Of a stretch of DNA of 40,203 nt, positions 15,788-25,043 are shown one piece after another. Position 1 is the stretch's first letter. Each line of letters opens with the position of its first letter. A program made the translations under genes and the position numbers. The notes under the pieces were generated by a model. The model was not told where the DNA came from. It saw nothing but the letters and a program-made list of their open reading frames with translations, and made no database searches. The DNA comes from Candidatus Minthosoma equi. Lineage in GTDB: Bacteria; Bacteroidota; Bacteroidia; Bacteroidales; Bacteroidaceae. The stretch spans positions 1-40,203 of the forward strand of contig JAGHUI010000109.1 in assembly GCA_018064885.1 (NCBI GenBank). Reading direction: 5' to 3'.

Positions 15788-17338
15788 TTATTTTTTTCTC
15801 TTGCTCTGCATAGTCACCAGCGGAATAAGCATTTCTTCCATTGATATGCCACCATGCTGGAATGTGTTTTTGTAATAGCTCACATAATAATTATAGTTAT
15901 TAGGGTAAGCAAAGAAATCATCATTCTGGGCAAAGATGTATGCTGTGCTAATGTTTGGTGTAGGCAGATAAGCCTGTTTCGGATTTTTCAGCTCATACAC
16001 TTGTTTCTGGTTATAACTGAGATTCTTACCTAACTTATAGCGCAGATTGGTATTCGTGTTTTTATCTCCAATCACCTTAATAGGATTATTCACACGAATA
16101 GAACCATGATCTGTTGTTATAATTATCTTGGCATCAGTCTTTGCTAGTTCTTGGAACAATTCACGAACAGGAGAATTGTGGAACCATGAAGCCGTAATAC
16201 TTCTGTATGCCTTTTCGTCACTTGCCAATTCACGCACCATTCTTGATTCAGTACGTGCATGACTCAGCATATCAATAAAGTTGATTACAAGAACATTCAG
16301 ATCGTTGTTCATCAAATTCTTGAATTTATCGACAATCTTAACAGATTCTGACGAATTATTCATCTTGAAATAGGAGAATGTGTTCTTCTTGCGATAACGG
16401 TCGAACTGAGTCTGAATAAGCGGTTCTTCATTAAGATTCTTGCCTTCTTCCTCATCTTCATCCACCCATAAATCAGGGAACATCTGAGCTATCTGATTAG
16501 GCATCAGCCCTGAGAATATCGCATTTCTTGCATACTGAGTAGCTGTAGGAAGAATAGAAAGATACAACTGCTCATCAAACGTAAAGTCATCTGCCAGTTC
16601 CTTGGAAATCTCGCGCCACTGATCGTAGCGGAAATTATCAAATACAACAAGAAACACCTTCTCTCCCTCATTCAAAAGAGGAAAGATTGTCTTTTTGAAA
16701 ACATCTGGTGACATCAGAGGACGTTCGTCTGAATTCTCCATCCATTTCAGATAGTTCTTTCTGACAAACTTAGCAAACTCATTGTTAGCTTCAGCTTTCT
16801 GCATCTTCAGCATGTCTGTCATCTCACTATCTGTATCTGACAATTCCAATTCCCAGAACACCAAACGCTTATACACTTCTTTCCATTCCTCAAGAGTATA
16901 TGAATCGTTTATCTGCATGCCTATCTTAGAGAAATTCTGCTGATAACCTGAATTTGCCACTTCCGTCTCTATTGCGCGTTTATGCAGATGCTTTTTCAAG
17001 GTTAGGAATATCTGGTTAGGGTTTACTGGCTTAATAAGATAATCTGCTATTTTAGAACCTATTGCCTGATTCATCAGATTTTCCTCCTCACTCTTAGTCA
17101 CCATCACAATAGGAATGGTAGGGTTCATCTCCTTTATCAGAGAAAGAGTCTCCAAACCACTCAAGCCTGGCATGTTTTCATCAATAAAAATCAAGTCGAA
17201 AGCACGCTCACGGCACAGATCAAGAGCATCCTGACCGTTAGTTGCTGTAACGACCTCATACCCTTTCTTTTCCAGAAAGATGACATAAGCTTTCAAGAGC
17301 TCCATTTCGTCATCCACCCATAACAACGTTCCGTTCAT
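15788..17338 (-). CDS. porX: PorX: response regulator with PglZ phosphatase-like domain
   Basis: 516 aa. An N-terminal CheY-like receiver (1-120) has the acidic pair in WVDDEM, the phospho-acceptor D53 in LIFIDENMPG, Thr81 and Lys103 (YLIKPV). A helical linker follows to about 200. The C-terminal PglZ/alkaline phosphatase-like domain (about 205-516) has VVFDNFRYDQW, the PTATQYARNAIF segment (Thr265/267), FIDMLSHARTES, IITTDHGSI and a late His in FQHGGIS as metal or nucleophile positions. PorX is the type IX secretion regulator; in Porphyromonas gingivalis it works with PorY and SigP, and its enzymatic domain acts on cyclic oligonucleotides and other phosphate substrates. It lies 36 nt after porW. 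Confidence 0.95.
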   Translation of the reverse strand: MNGTLLWVDDEMELLKAYVIFLEKKGYEVVTATNGQDALDLCRERAFDLIFIDENMPGLSGLETLSLIKEMNPTIPIVMVTKSEEENLMNQAIGSKIADYLIKPVNPNQIFLTLKKHLHKRAIETEVANSGYQQNFSKIGMQINDSYTLEEWKEVYKRLVFWELELSDTDSEMTDMLKMQKAEANNEFAKFVRKNYLKWMENSDERPLMSPDVFKKTIFPLLNEGEKVFLVVFDNFRYDQWREISKELADDFTFDEQLYLSILPTATQYARNAIFSGLMPNQIAQMFPDLWVDEDEEEGKNLNEEPLIQTQFDRYRKKNTFSYFKMNNSSESVKIVDKFKNLMNNDLNVLVINFIDMLSHARTESRMVRELASDEKAYRSITASWFHNSPVRELFQELAKTDAKIIITTDHGSIRVNNPIKVIGDKNTNTNLRYKLGKNLSYNQKQVYELKNPKQAYLPTPNISTAYIFAQNDDFFAYPNNYNYYVSYYKNTFQHGGISMEEMLIPLVTMQSKRKK

Positions 17339-17374
17339 ATATTATTAAAGTATATAAGCTACCACACTTGTTTA

Positions 17375-20290
17375 TTAGAAGATATAGTTTTCTTCATCGT
17401 CAAAGCCTTCCTCATCCTCTTCTTCATGCGGTTCTGGCAATTCCGTAGGTTCATCAAGAGAAGAAGCATCATCCTCACCAATTCTAAGACTGCCCACACG
17501 ATCGAAATGCTCATCATAGAAGTCAAAATAATCCATGAAACTCAAGCCCTTCATAAGTTTCTTCAGGTTCTCTTCACTTATGATAAAACATCTGAGCCCT
17601 TGCAACTTATATGCCATTTCTTCATTGTTTAGAAGACGGTGCATATATATGTATGCCTCATCATAGTTCAAGAATGTGCGTACTTGGAACATATCAATGC
17701 CATCACCTTTCTCCATTGAAATGTCAAAGTTTCTCACACTAAATGCTGTGAAGTTATATTTTGCCATTTCATAGAGAAGTTGATTCTCGTTTACAGAATC
17801 ACGTTCGTAAGCAATGACAAACACGAAATCTGCATTCTTTTCTGCACTAAATGCAGAATCGTTCATAAGCGAATCACCTTCCTCGCCCAAGCCGTTGCGG
17901 CGCGACCAGATACTGCCAGTCTCAAACTTGCCGCTTGCTAGCAATCGTCCCTCCTTCAGTCCCTTAACATATAATCCAGCCAATTCGCTGACGCTTGACT
18001 TAGGATACTTTTCTACTATCGCTTTCAAGTCTTCCATGAAATGTTCACGGTCGCCCAACTCCAGTTTACTCATAGCTTCCAAGAACATGAAACGAGCACG
18101 ATTGACACCATTAGGATATTCTTCTTTCGTATAATTGCCATGGCGGATCACAGTCTGATAATCAGAAAAGTTGAACGCATCCCATGCCAAAGTATAAAGC
18201 GAATCCTCTATCTGCTTTCCATATCTGCCCTTGAACTCAAAGTTCGGATCTGCTATCAGCTTAGCATGTTCATTGTCTGGGTAACCCTCAATGAGCAACT
18301 TACGGTAGTCTTCAGCCTCATCTCTCCTTTCCATTCGGGAATATAGCTGGAACATATTATAATAGGTCTCATCTTTATGTTCATAATCAGGGAAATCCGT
18401 AAGTATCCTCTTGAATGTACGGTCTGCCAATGGGAAGTTTTCCATTCTGTCTTTATATATGATTGCCGATCCATATAAGCCCTCCACAAGTGCAGCATTT
18501 GATGCCGCCAGCTGTTCTTCTGTGAATGGAATATCCTTCAGATAGTATTCTGGACGGTGGGGATCATTGGCATACTCCTCCGCCTTAATGGAATCCTTTT
18601 CCGCTTTGCTTGCTTTCTTTCCTTTATTTGCCTGAAGCACACTATCTTCTATTGCAGCTATACTATCTAGTGCAGCACGAGCACTATCGCTCAGTTCTTC
18701 TTCGTTGAAATCACTAAGCACAGTCTTATTCTTTCTGCGCCAGTCATCTGCCAAATCACGCTTGCCCCACTTCTTCTCAAACTCCGTCTTACCAGCTGTC
18801 ACCGCTGTTGGATTATAAAAATACCACACCGCTTGTTGCTGCTGGCCTCGGTTTCTATTTGCTGGATTATTATTCGCATTCTGTCCAGTCCTATTGGCAT
18901 TATTTGCATTAGCAGCTGTTGCCGTAGCTTTCTTCTCTTCTTCCTTTTCCTTTTTTTTCAATTCTTCAATGGTCTTCTTGATCTTTGCCATTCGTGTAAC
19001 AGAGTCCAGACGAGCCATCATCTGCAAACTATCCTGCAATTCAACGGCAGAGGCAAAAGGAAGCAATTCATCAAGTATCTTACCTCTCTCATCTATTTCT
19101 TTATAGTCATCTCTATCTTTGTCAAGCAAACCGATTACCTGCGAATAGCATTTCTGTGCATCAACAAATTTCTCTTTATCCCAATACAACTGACCAAGAT
19201 GCAGCATCACCACACCTTTTTCCAAACCATTTCTTGTTGATTTCTCCACACCATCACTATAAGCCCAGATGGCACGAGTCGTATCACCATTAGCAAGATG
19301 TATGTTTCCTATGGCATAGAACACCTGATCCAAGTAATCTTTATTCTTTGGATTTTTAGACATGGCTGTAAGTTTTCTGATCATTTGCTTGCTTCTGCCC
19401 TTCGACATTGCTTCGGTCAAATGAATTCGTGCATTGAACTCCAATTCATACGGTGGATTCATACGAATGACCTTCTTATAATACTTAAACGCTTCTGGAT
19501 CATGACCAATCTTATGATACAGCTGTCCAAGCAAGAAGTACAGGCGAGCCCTCTGCTTGCTTCTATGCTCACCCTTTAGCGATTTCTCAATATTAAGGAT
19601 AGCTTCTGGCCATTGCTTTTGGCGCAGCTGCAAGTCTGCAAGCACAGATGCTTTCAGCGGTTCAAGATTCTTCGGGAAACTATCTCTTTGTGCTCTTGTC
19701 AGCAAATCTTCAGCATCATAGAACCACTCCATCTCGGCATAGCACTTTGCTTCAAGCACACGAGCTCTTGCCACAAGATTTGGTTTTGAGAAATACAATC
19801 TCTGTATATAAGCGAAAGTTGATGCTGCTTCCATGTATTCACCCTTGCGGAACTGTGCCTCACCCATCAGGAACCAAGCTCTCCAAAGGAATGGATTATA
19901 TTCTTTCTGACTTAGCCAAATCTTGTCCTTCGGAGTCTTTGGCTTGTTCGAATGCCATTCTGGCCGCTTTGTGATGCTATGAGTCTTGATGGTCTTTTGG
20001 CATTTTTCCACAGAAGTGCTGAAATTGCCGTTGCCTAATTTCACTGTACCTTTGTTGCCTGTCATGTAATAAGGTATGATCTCCGTATAATTATCCTTAT
20101 TACCCTCTTCTTGCTGCAACCGTCCTTCCTTGAAAGCTTCGTTTCCGTTGAAATAAGTGTTATACCTCGCTTTGAACCCTTGCACATTACGAGTCATGGA
20201 CGTATTCTTTTTAGTAGAACACGCCACAACAGCCATCAGTCCGATGACAACAAACAATATTTGTAAAAGTCTGCGGTATATTTGCATCAA
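17375..20290 (-). CDS. porW: PorW/SprE-type TPR lipoprotein of the type IX secretion system
   Basis: 971 aa. Lipoprotein signal (VVACSTKK, lipobox Cys at about 24). The N-terminal part begins with the family hallmark (NVQGFKARYNTYFNGNEAF then KEG), followed by many TPR-like helical pairs (about 130-420 and 620-760). In between lies a low-complexity linker (about 440-500, Lys/Glu then Asn/Ala/Gln rich). The end is strongly acidic. Homologues PorW (P. gingivalis) and SprE (Flavobacterium) are essential outer-membrane lipoproteins that contact the secretion motor/translocon. It is the first gene of porW-porX-tsaE; a TAACTTTG -7 element lies about 70 nt upstream. Confidence 0.93.
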   Translation of the reverse strand: MMQIYRRLLQILFVVIGLMAVVACSTKKNTSMTRNVQGFKARYNTYFNGNEAFKEGRLQQEEGNKDNYTEIIPYYMTGNKGTVKLGNGNFSTSVEKCQKTIKTHSITKRPEWHSNKPKTPKDKIWLSQKEYNPFLWRAWFLMGEAQFRKGEYMEAASTFAYIQRLYFSKPNLVARARVLEAKCYAEMEWFYDAEDLLTRAQRDSFPKNLEPLKASVLADLQLRQKQWPEAILNIEKSLKGEHRSKQRARLYFLLGQLYHKIGHDPEAFKYYKKVIRMNPPYELEFNARIHLTEAMSKGRSKQMIRKLTAMSKNPKNKDYLDQVFYAIGNIHLANGDTTRAIWAYSDGVEKSTRNGLEKGVVMLHLGQLYWDKEKFVDAQKCYSQVIGLLDKDRDDYKEIDERGKILDELLPFASAVELQDSLQMMARLDSVTRMAKIKKTIEELKKKEKEEEKKATATAANANNANRTGQNANNNPANRNRGQQQQAVWYFYNPTAVTAGKTEFEKKWGKRDLADDWRRKNKTVLSDFNEEELSDSARAALDSIAAIEDSVLQANKGKKASKAEKDSIKAEEYANDPHRPEYYLKDIPFTEEQLAASNAALVEGLYGSAIIYKDRMENFPLADRTFKRILTDFPDYEHKDETYYNMFQLYSRMERRDEAEDYRKLLIEGYPDNEHAKLIADPNFEFKGRYGKQIEDSLYTLAWDAFNFSDYQTVIRHGNYTKEEYPNGVNRARFMFLEAMSKLELGDREHFMEDLKAIVEKYPKSSVSELAGLYVKGLKEGRLLASGKFETGSIWSRRNGLGEEGDSLMNDSAFSAEKNADFVFVIAYERDSVNENQLLYEMAKYNFTAFSVRNFDISMEKGDGIDMFQVRTFLNYDEAYIYMHRLLNNEEMAYKLQGLRCFIISEENLKKLMKGLSFMDYFDFYDEHFDRVGSLRIGEDDASSLDEPTELPEPHEEEDEEGFDDEENYIF

Positions 20291-20358
20291 ATGAAATCTA
20301 TGAAACTGAAATTGCTTAATTAATAACGAATAACACCCTCTTTTTATTGTTTATAATA

Positions 20359-20366
20359 CAAAGTTA
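20359..20366 (-). promoter_or_regulatory. -7 element for porW-porX-tsaE
   Basis: TAACTTTG on the minus strand, 69 nt before the porW start, in the divergent gap with the SLC13-type permease gene. No TTTG at 19-21 bp; the closest (20390) is 23 bp away. A one-mismatch plus-strand element (TTTATTTG, 20372-20379) may serve the permease. Confidence 0.45.
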
Positions 20367-20394
20367 CACACTTTATTTGCAAACAACAGCAAAA

Positions 20395-22194
20395 ATGCCT
20401 AATTTTGTCGCTAAAATATCAAATTTAATGTTCTTAGGACTAAGTATATACGCCTGGATTGTGCTGTTATGCCTTGCCGGAAAGGCAGTTGCCATGGCAA
20501 CGGGAAAGGTGTCTGGCGACATGATTTCTCTTGCCATCATTATAATTCTGCTTGTTACTGGTGCCCTTCCTTCCGAGGAAGCGCTTTCATGTTTCAGTTC
20601 CCCTCTTGTTGTCCTCATCGGTGTTCTCTGCGTCATCGTTGCCGGACTTGTCCACACCGGCGTTGTTCGCTGGATCACAGACAATATGCTTGGCACACCT
20701 AAGACATTGCGTGGAGCCCTCATCCGGCTCATGTTCCCTGTTGCCATTCTCAGCGCATTCCTTGACAACAATACCGTTGCAGCCATGTTTGTCAACGTTG
20801 TCAAGCAGTGGTGCAAGAAAATCAACATCAAGCCATCAAAGCTTATCCTGCCAGTAAGTTACGCAGCAGGATTCGGCGCCGTGTGTACTATCATCGGTGC
20901 TTCATCAAACCTGCTCATCGCCCAATTCTATAAGGACATAATAAATAGTCAGATGCCTTTCTTCGCACCTGCTATACCAGGAATTGCGTGCTTCGTTGTT
21001 GGCGTCATACTCATCATTGCCATGCGAAAGTACCTGCCAGACAGAAAAACGCCAGAAGATTCATTCGAGAGCAGTTCTAACTATACTGTAGAACTCCTTG
21101 TGCCATCCGAATGTGAAAGCATAGGAATGACTGTTCAAGAAGCAGGACTTCTCAATGTTGTAGGCGGCCATCTTATCGAGATAGTACGATTTGATCGTGA
21201 GATCACATCACCTGTACCACCCGATGAATTCATCCTGGGTGGCGACCATCTCGTATATTCAGGAAACATTCAAGACCTTCTTACACTAAAGGACACTCAC
21301 GGACTTGTCAATGCGACTCACCATGTCTTTCACATCGATGAATTGGACAAAAACCGCCAGCTCCAGATGGCTACAATCTCCATGGACAGCCCGCTTGCAG
21401 GTGACACAATGCAGGACTCCGATTTTGAAGCAGAGAACAACGTAGTACTCGTAGCTGTAGCACGTCAGGGAGAAAATATCAAAGGTATCCCTCGCGAGGT
21501 TCGCCTCCGCGCAGGCGACACTCTCCTCTTCGAAGGCCAGAAACTCAAGCCAAGCCATTTCACTGGAAATCTCGACTTCTTCGACAACATTGCTCTCCCT
21601 CAAATAAACTCAAAAACAGCCATTTCATCGGCCATTGTCATTGCCATGGTACTGCTGTCTGCATTCAATGTACTGCCGCTGCTCAACAGCTGTATGCTAG
21701 CCGCTGCAGCAATGGCTATAACACGATGCTGCTCGCTCAAACAGATACAAAGCGCTATCAATTGGAAGACAGTTATGGTATTTGCAGGAGCCGTATGCCT
21801 CGGTAAAGGTATAGAGCACACAGGACTTGCCATGATGGTAGGCACATTCGTTCAGGAGATTTCAGGAACTAACTCCCTGCTTGCCCTTATTCTTCTAAGC
21901 ATCGTAGCAACAATCTGCACACAGTTCATATCCAACACCACAACTGCAGCAGTCTTCATTCCTATAGCATTGAAAACAGCCATCACGCTCGGAGCCAATC
22001 CTATGGCATTTGCCGTGTCACTCCTCATAACTGTGTCATCAAGTTTCTCCACACCATTCAGCAGCGAAACAAATACTCTCGTCTATGGTCCTGGAGGTTA
22101 CAAGTTTATAGATTATGTTCGTCTTGGAGTACCTATGAACATAGTTATCCTCATCGTAAATATTCTAATGGTATCAATAGTTTATCCATTGTAA
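20395..22194 (+). CDS. SLC13-type permease with two TrkA-C (RCK-C) domains
   Basis: 599 aa from the ATG at 20395 (an upstream in-frame TTG at 20347 would overlap the promoter gap and is rejected). Membrane helices fill about 1-215 and 400-599 and include the duplicated family signatures FLDNNTVAAMFVNV then GAVCTIIGASSNLL, and FISNTTTAAVFIPIALK then SSFSTPFSSETNTLV. The central cytoplasmic part (about 230-385) holds two TrkA-C-like domains (ECESIGMTVQEAGLLNVVGG and DFEAENNVVLVAVARQGENI). Family members move anions such as sulfate or dicarboxylates with Na+; the substrate here is unknown. It is followed after 21 nt by a K+ channel gene, so an ion-balance role is possible. Confidence 0.88.
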   Translation: MPNFVAKISNLMFLGLSIYAWIVLLCLAGKAVAMATGKVSGDMISLAIIIILLVTGALPSEEALSCFSSPLVVLIGVLCVIVAGLVHTGVVRWITDNMLGTPKTLRGALIRLMFPVAILSAFLDNNTVAAMFVNVVKQWCKKINIKPSKLILPVSYAAGFGAVCTIIGASSNLLIAQFYKDIINSQMPFFAPAIPGIACFVVGVILIIAMRKYLPDRKTPEDSFESSSNYTVELLVPSECESIGMTVQEAGLLNVVGGHLIEIVRFDREITSPVPPDEFILGGDHLVYSGNIQDLLTLKDTHGLVNATHHVFHIDELDKNRQLQMATISMDSPLAGDTMQDSDFEAENNVVLVAVARQGENIKGIPREVRLRAGDTLLFEGQKLKPSHFTGNLDFFDNIALPQINSKTAISSAIVIAMVLLSAFNVLPLLNSCMLAAAAMAITRCCSLKQIQSAINWKTVMVFAGAVCLGKGIEHTGLAMMVGTFVQEISGTNSLLALILLSIVATICTQFISNTTTAAVFIPIALKTAITLGANPMAFAVSLLITVSSSFSTPFSSETNTLVYGPGGYKFIDYVRLGVPMNIVILIVNILMVSIVYPL

Positions 22195-22215
22195 AAAACA
22201 CATCCTTTTTATAAT

Positions 22216-23001
22216 ATGAAAAACATTCGAAGAAAGATATTTCTAACAGTCGAATACGGCAATTTTCTTGGAACCATTTCCAAGTTCTATGACAATTTCA
22301 TGCTTGTCGTCATCTTTGCAAGTCTCGTACCGCTTGCTTTCCGCTACAACAGCCCAGTATTCGATTTCATCGAGTATTTCAGCGTTGTGATGTTCATCAT
22401 TGACTACATTCTTCGCTGGATTACAGCAGACTTTCGTATCAAAGGACTACGCTATCGCTGGATGGCATTCATCATATACCCATTCACCATTTGGGCTATT
22501 ATAGACCTGCTTTCCATCTTGCCTATTGTCAGCACTCTTCATCTTGGCGACTACTACCGCGTTTTGCGTGTGCTCAGATTTTTCAAAATACTACGAGTGC
22601 TCCGCGCCATACGATATTTCCGTCCATACGTCATCATGATGAAAGTATTCCAGAAAGAAGCTCACAGTCTTCTTGCTGTATTCGTCTTCGCCATATCATA
22701 TATCCTCGTAGTAGCCCTCGTCATGTTCAATGTTGACTACCATGACCATCTCGGAGGTGACGGATACTATCTCTTTGAGAACTTCTTTGAGGCTGTCTAT
22801 TGGTCCACCTGCACTCTCACGACAGTCGGATATGGTGACATCTACCCAATCACAACCCTCGGACGTGTTATCAGCATGGTGTCATCAGTTGTCGGTGTAG
22901 CAATCGTTGCCATGCCATCAGGCATCATCATCAGAGGATACATGGACGTTGTAAACGAAGAAGATAGAAAGAAAAGACACAAAAAAACTACACAAGCATA
23001 A
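22216..23001 (+). CDS. Voltage-gated potassium channel (Kv-like, six helices)
   Basis: 261 aa. Six membrane helices. S4 carries regularly spaced Arg residues (RVLRVLRFFKILRVLRAIR, about 117-135); the pore has the selectivity filter TLTTVGYGD (about 206-214), followed by S6 (VISMVSSVVGVAIVAMPSGI). Conserved acidic residues in S2/S3 (FIIDYILRW, IIDLLSILP) fit a voltage sensor. It forms tetrameric K+ channels in the inner membrane. There is no C-terminal RCK domain, only a short basic tail (KKRHKKTTQA). The last 14 nt overlap the end of the convergent LytTR gene. Confidence 0.95.
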   Translation: MKNIRRKIFLTVEYGNFLGTISKFYDNFMLVVIFASLVPLAFRYNSPVFDFIEYFSVVMFIIDYILRWITADFRIKGLRYRWMAFIIYPFTIWAIIDLLSILPIVSTLHLGDYYRVLRVLRFFKILRVLRAIRYFRPYVIMMKVFQKEAHSLLAVFVFAISYILVVALVMFNVDYHDHLGGDGYYLFENFFEAVYWSTCTLTTVGYGDIYPITTLGRVISMVSSVVGVAIVAMPSGIIIRGYMDVVNEEDRKKRHKKTTQA

Positions 23002-23920
23002 CAGAATCCTTAAACACGTCAATGTTTGACTTTGACACAGGCAAAATTTTGTCAACACCAAACATTTCAAGTTTGTATCCACTTGAGTTGCCTGTAACCT
23101 GAGTGACATAGTTGATGTTCACAAGAAAAGCACGATGAGTATGCACAAAGAAGGTATATCCTGCTAAGGTATCCTCAATATCTTTCAGAGGCGTTCTCAA
23201 ACGAATATGATTTACCTTGGTATCATCATAATAAGCTATATTGCTGTAGTTACCCAAAGCCTCAACATATATGATATCTGCAGGATTGACTTCCAATCTG
23301 CTCTTTCCTTCTCCACGAATCTCAATTTTTCCCATTTCATCGGAAGAATCAGCATTTTTTTTCACATCATTTGTTTTGTCATCCTTCATCTCATGTCTAT
23401 TTTCCAGCGCCTGATTGATAGCCATAAGTTCTTTCAGAGCCTTTCTCATCCTGCGCACCTCGCACAGCACAGTCATGGCAACGATAGAAACAAAAGCACC
23501 AACAAGGCATTGGGGAGCATATCTCATCACACCATTCAAGGTAAATGCGCCGTCCATGTCTCTCCATGCATTGCAAGCATTTTCCATGCCATGCCACACT
23601 ATCACATTTGCCTGATTTATGAGACACATCATGATTGGCACTTCCACAACAGCGCACAGAACGAAATGCAGGATTCGCTTCTTCAGATCATCCTCATACA
23701 CAAAAGGCTTTCTAAGCACATACGTCACAAAAGCCTCGCCTAAATATAGCATCAAAATATATAGTGAAGTTTGAGCCAGAACAGCAATACAAAAGTGTGT
23801 AGTCAGATTGTAGTTACCCACATATACTGGCTGCACACCTACGATAACCCCTACATATACGATTGCGACTATCGCATAATCGATTATCAATTGAATAGGT
23901 ATCTTGGTTTCTTTTATCAT
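22988..23920 (-). CDS. Membrane-anchored LytTR transcriptional regulator
   Basis: 310 aa. Four hydrophobic segments in the first about 170 residues (YAIVAIVYVGVIVGV, FCIAVLAQTSLYILMLYLG, HFVLCAVVEVPIMMCLI, CLVGAFVSIVAMTVLC). A charged helical linker follows (about 170-212), then a C-terminal LytTR DNA-binding domain (about 213-310, VNPADIIYVEALGNYSNIAY and HTHRAFLVNINYVTQVTGNS). There is no receiver domain, so the membrane part is probably the sensor. It ends inside the end of the K+ channel gene. A promoter match at 24075-24106 gives a leader of about 148 nt with a small palindrome. Confidence 0.9.
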   Translation of the reverse strand: MIKETKIPIQLIIDYAIVAIVYVGVIVGVQPVYVGNYNLTTHFCIAVLAQTSLYILMLYLGEAFVTYVLRKPFVYEDDLKKRILHFVLCAVVEVPIMMCLINQANVIVWHGMENACNAWRDMDGAFTLNGVMRYAPQCLVGAFVSIVAMTVLCEVRRMRKALKELMAINQALENRHEMKDDKTNDVKKNADSSDEMGKIEIRGEGKSRLEVNPADIIYVEALGNYSNIAYYDDTKVNHIRLRTPLKDIEDTLAGYTFFVHTHRAFLVNINYVTQVTGNSSGYKLEMFGVDKILPVSKSNIDVFKDSVMLV

Positions 23921-24002
23921 ATTGAGTCATCTAACAAATTCTTAATGTAACCTTAGCTTTTTTACAAATGCGCTCCCACTTTCTCAAGCAGGAACGCAGT
24001 GA

Positions 24003-24021
24003 GGTAGTATATATAACTACC
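24003..24021. promoter_or_regulatory. Palindrome in the LytTR gene leader
   Basis: GGTAGT-ATATATA-ACTACC, a 6-bp inverted repeat around seven A/T bases, lies between the LytTR gene and its predicted promoter. It could be an operator or a leader hairpin; no regulator is known for it. Confidence 0.4.
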
Positions 24022-24074
24022 AAAAACCAAGATTTTTGTTTCACCTATAAAATTATCTTGGAGTTTTCACAATG

Positions 24075-24106
24075 CAAAATTACTACTTAGAAACGAGAAC
24101 CGCAAT
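24075..24106 (-). promoter_or_regulatory. Promoter for the LytTR regulator gene
   Basis: Minus-strand ATTG, 20 bp, TAATTTTG: a full -7 match and three of four -33 bases at the expected spacing. Predicted start near 24068, leaving about 148 nt of leader. Confidence 0.55.
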
Positions 24107-24218
24107 AGGGTGGGACGGAAACCCAGAAAAACGGGACGAATGGAAAGAATTCACATAACGTCAAGAAACATCAATGTCCATTTTTTGAAAGTTTATGATA
24201 CATAACAAGAAAATCGAG

Positions 24219-24258
24219 AAACAAAAAAGAGGCAATTCCCCCAACAGGCATTACCTCT
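24219..24258 (-). terminator. Rho-independent terminator after the STAS/kinase operon
   Basis: Arms AGAGGCAAT (24228-24236) and ATTACCTCT (24250-24258) form a stem with one mismatch. On the minus strand it is followed by a T-rich run (24227 down to 24219). It sits 25 nt after the stop at 24283. Confidence 0.75.
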
Positions 24259-24282
24259 ACTATATTCTATATTATATTGCAA

Positions 24283-24696
24283 TCAAGCAATCTTCTTGAC
24301 TAAAGTCAACACGTTTTTCCCATCGTCAGTACGCTCATACTCCACTTTATCCATCAGCTGCTGAACAAGGAATATTCCCAAACCGCCTATCTCACGATCT
24401 TCAGCACCAAGAGTCACATCCACTTCAGGAGCTTCTTCCACAGGATTAAACGGCACACCATCATCCACAATATGCAGTACCAAATTCCCGTCGTTCTTAT
24501 CAGCTGTAATTAAGAAATCATGCTCTTCATCCTTTGGGAAAGCATACAGCGCAACATTTGTCGCCAGTTCCTCAAGCACAAGATTAAGATTGAAGCAAAG
24601 CGCTGGATCCAAAGCATACTCATCCCCAAGTTCTTCAACGAAAGTCTCAAGCCGAGGCAACTCCTCAATCTTATTTTTCAGTACTAACGATTTCAT
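24283..24696 (-). CDS. RsbW-like serine kinase / anti-sigma ATPase domain protein
   Basis: 137 aa, a GHKL ATPase (HATPase_c_2) of the RsbW/SpoIIAB type. The N box is LNLVLEELATNVALYAF (Glu and Asn for Mg-ATP), G1 is IVDDGVPFNP and G2 is IGGLGIFLVQQLMD. Such kinases phosphorylate a Ser on a STAS partner and, when free, bind a sigma factor or another effector. It follows two STAS genes (11 nt gap), forming a complete switch apart from a PP2C-type phosphatase, which is not in the window. Some family members lack sigma binding, so the output is open. Confidence 0.9.
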   Translation of the reverse strand: MKSLVLKNKIEELPRLETFVEELGDEYALDPALCFNLNLVLEELATNVALYAFPKDEEHDFLITADKNDGNLVLHIVDDGVPFNPVEEAPEVDVTLGAEDREIGGLGIFLVQQLMDKVEYERTDDGKNVLTLVKKIA

Positions 24697-24707
24697 TGAG
24701 CAGACTT

Positions 24708-25010
24708 TTACTCTATCGCAATAAACTTATCAAATCCAGTGATTTGGAACACATTCAAAACCAATGGCTGGAGACCGCGAACAACAAGACTTGCACCAAC
24801 CTGCTTAGCATCCTTGCTCAGTTGCAAGAACACACGCAGACCGCTGGAGCAGATATAGTCCATGTCAGTACAGTCTATTATAAGTTTTGTGCCGAAACCA
24901 AGACTCAATTCTTCCACCAGTTTCTGCAACTCACTTAAGTTCTGAGCCTTCAGTGGTTCATCAATAACGATAGTTATCGTACTATCTTGCTGATTCTTTA
25001 TAATATCCAT
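24708..25010 (-). CDS. STAS-domain anti-sigma factor antagonist, second copy
   Basis: 100 aa, a single STAS domain. The expected phosphorylation loop reads MDYICSSGLRVF: the Ser-Ser-Gly is kept, but the Asp common before it (D-S-S-G) is Cys. The N-terminal strand binds within ITIVIDEPLKAQNLSELQKL. It lies between the other STAS gene (33 nt) and the kinase gene (11 nt). Confidence 0.9.
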   Translation of the reverse strand: MDIIKNQQDSTITIVIDEPLKAQNLSELQKLVEELSLGFGTKLIIDCTDMDYICSSGLRVFLQLSKDAKQVGASLVVRGLQPLVLNVFQITGFDKFIAIE

Positions 25011-25043
25011 TGAGTTTGTTATTAAGTTCTTGAGGTAGTCTTT

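Noticed and set aside
20347-20394. Longer N-terminus for the SLC13-type permease from a TTG
   Set aside because: It would run through the divergent promoter region and add residues not typical of the family; the ATG at 20395 is better.
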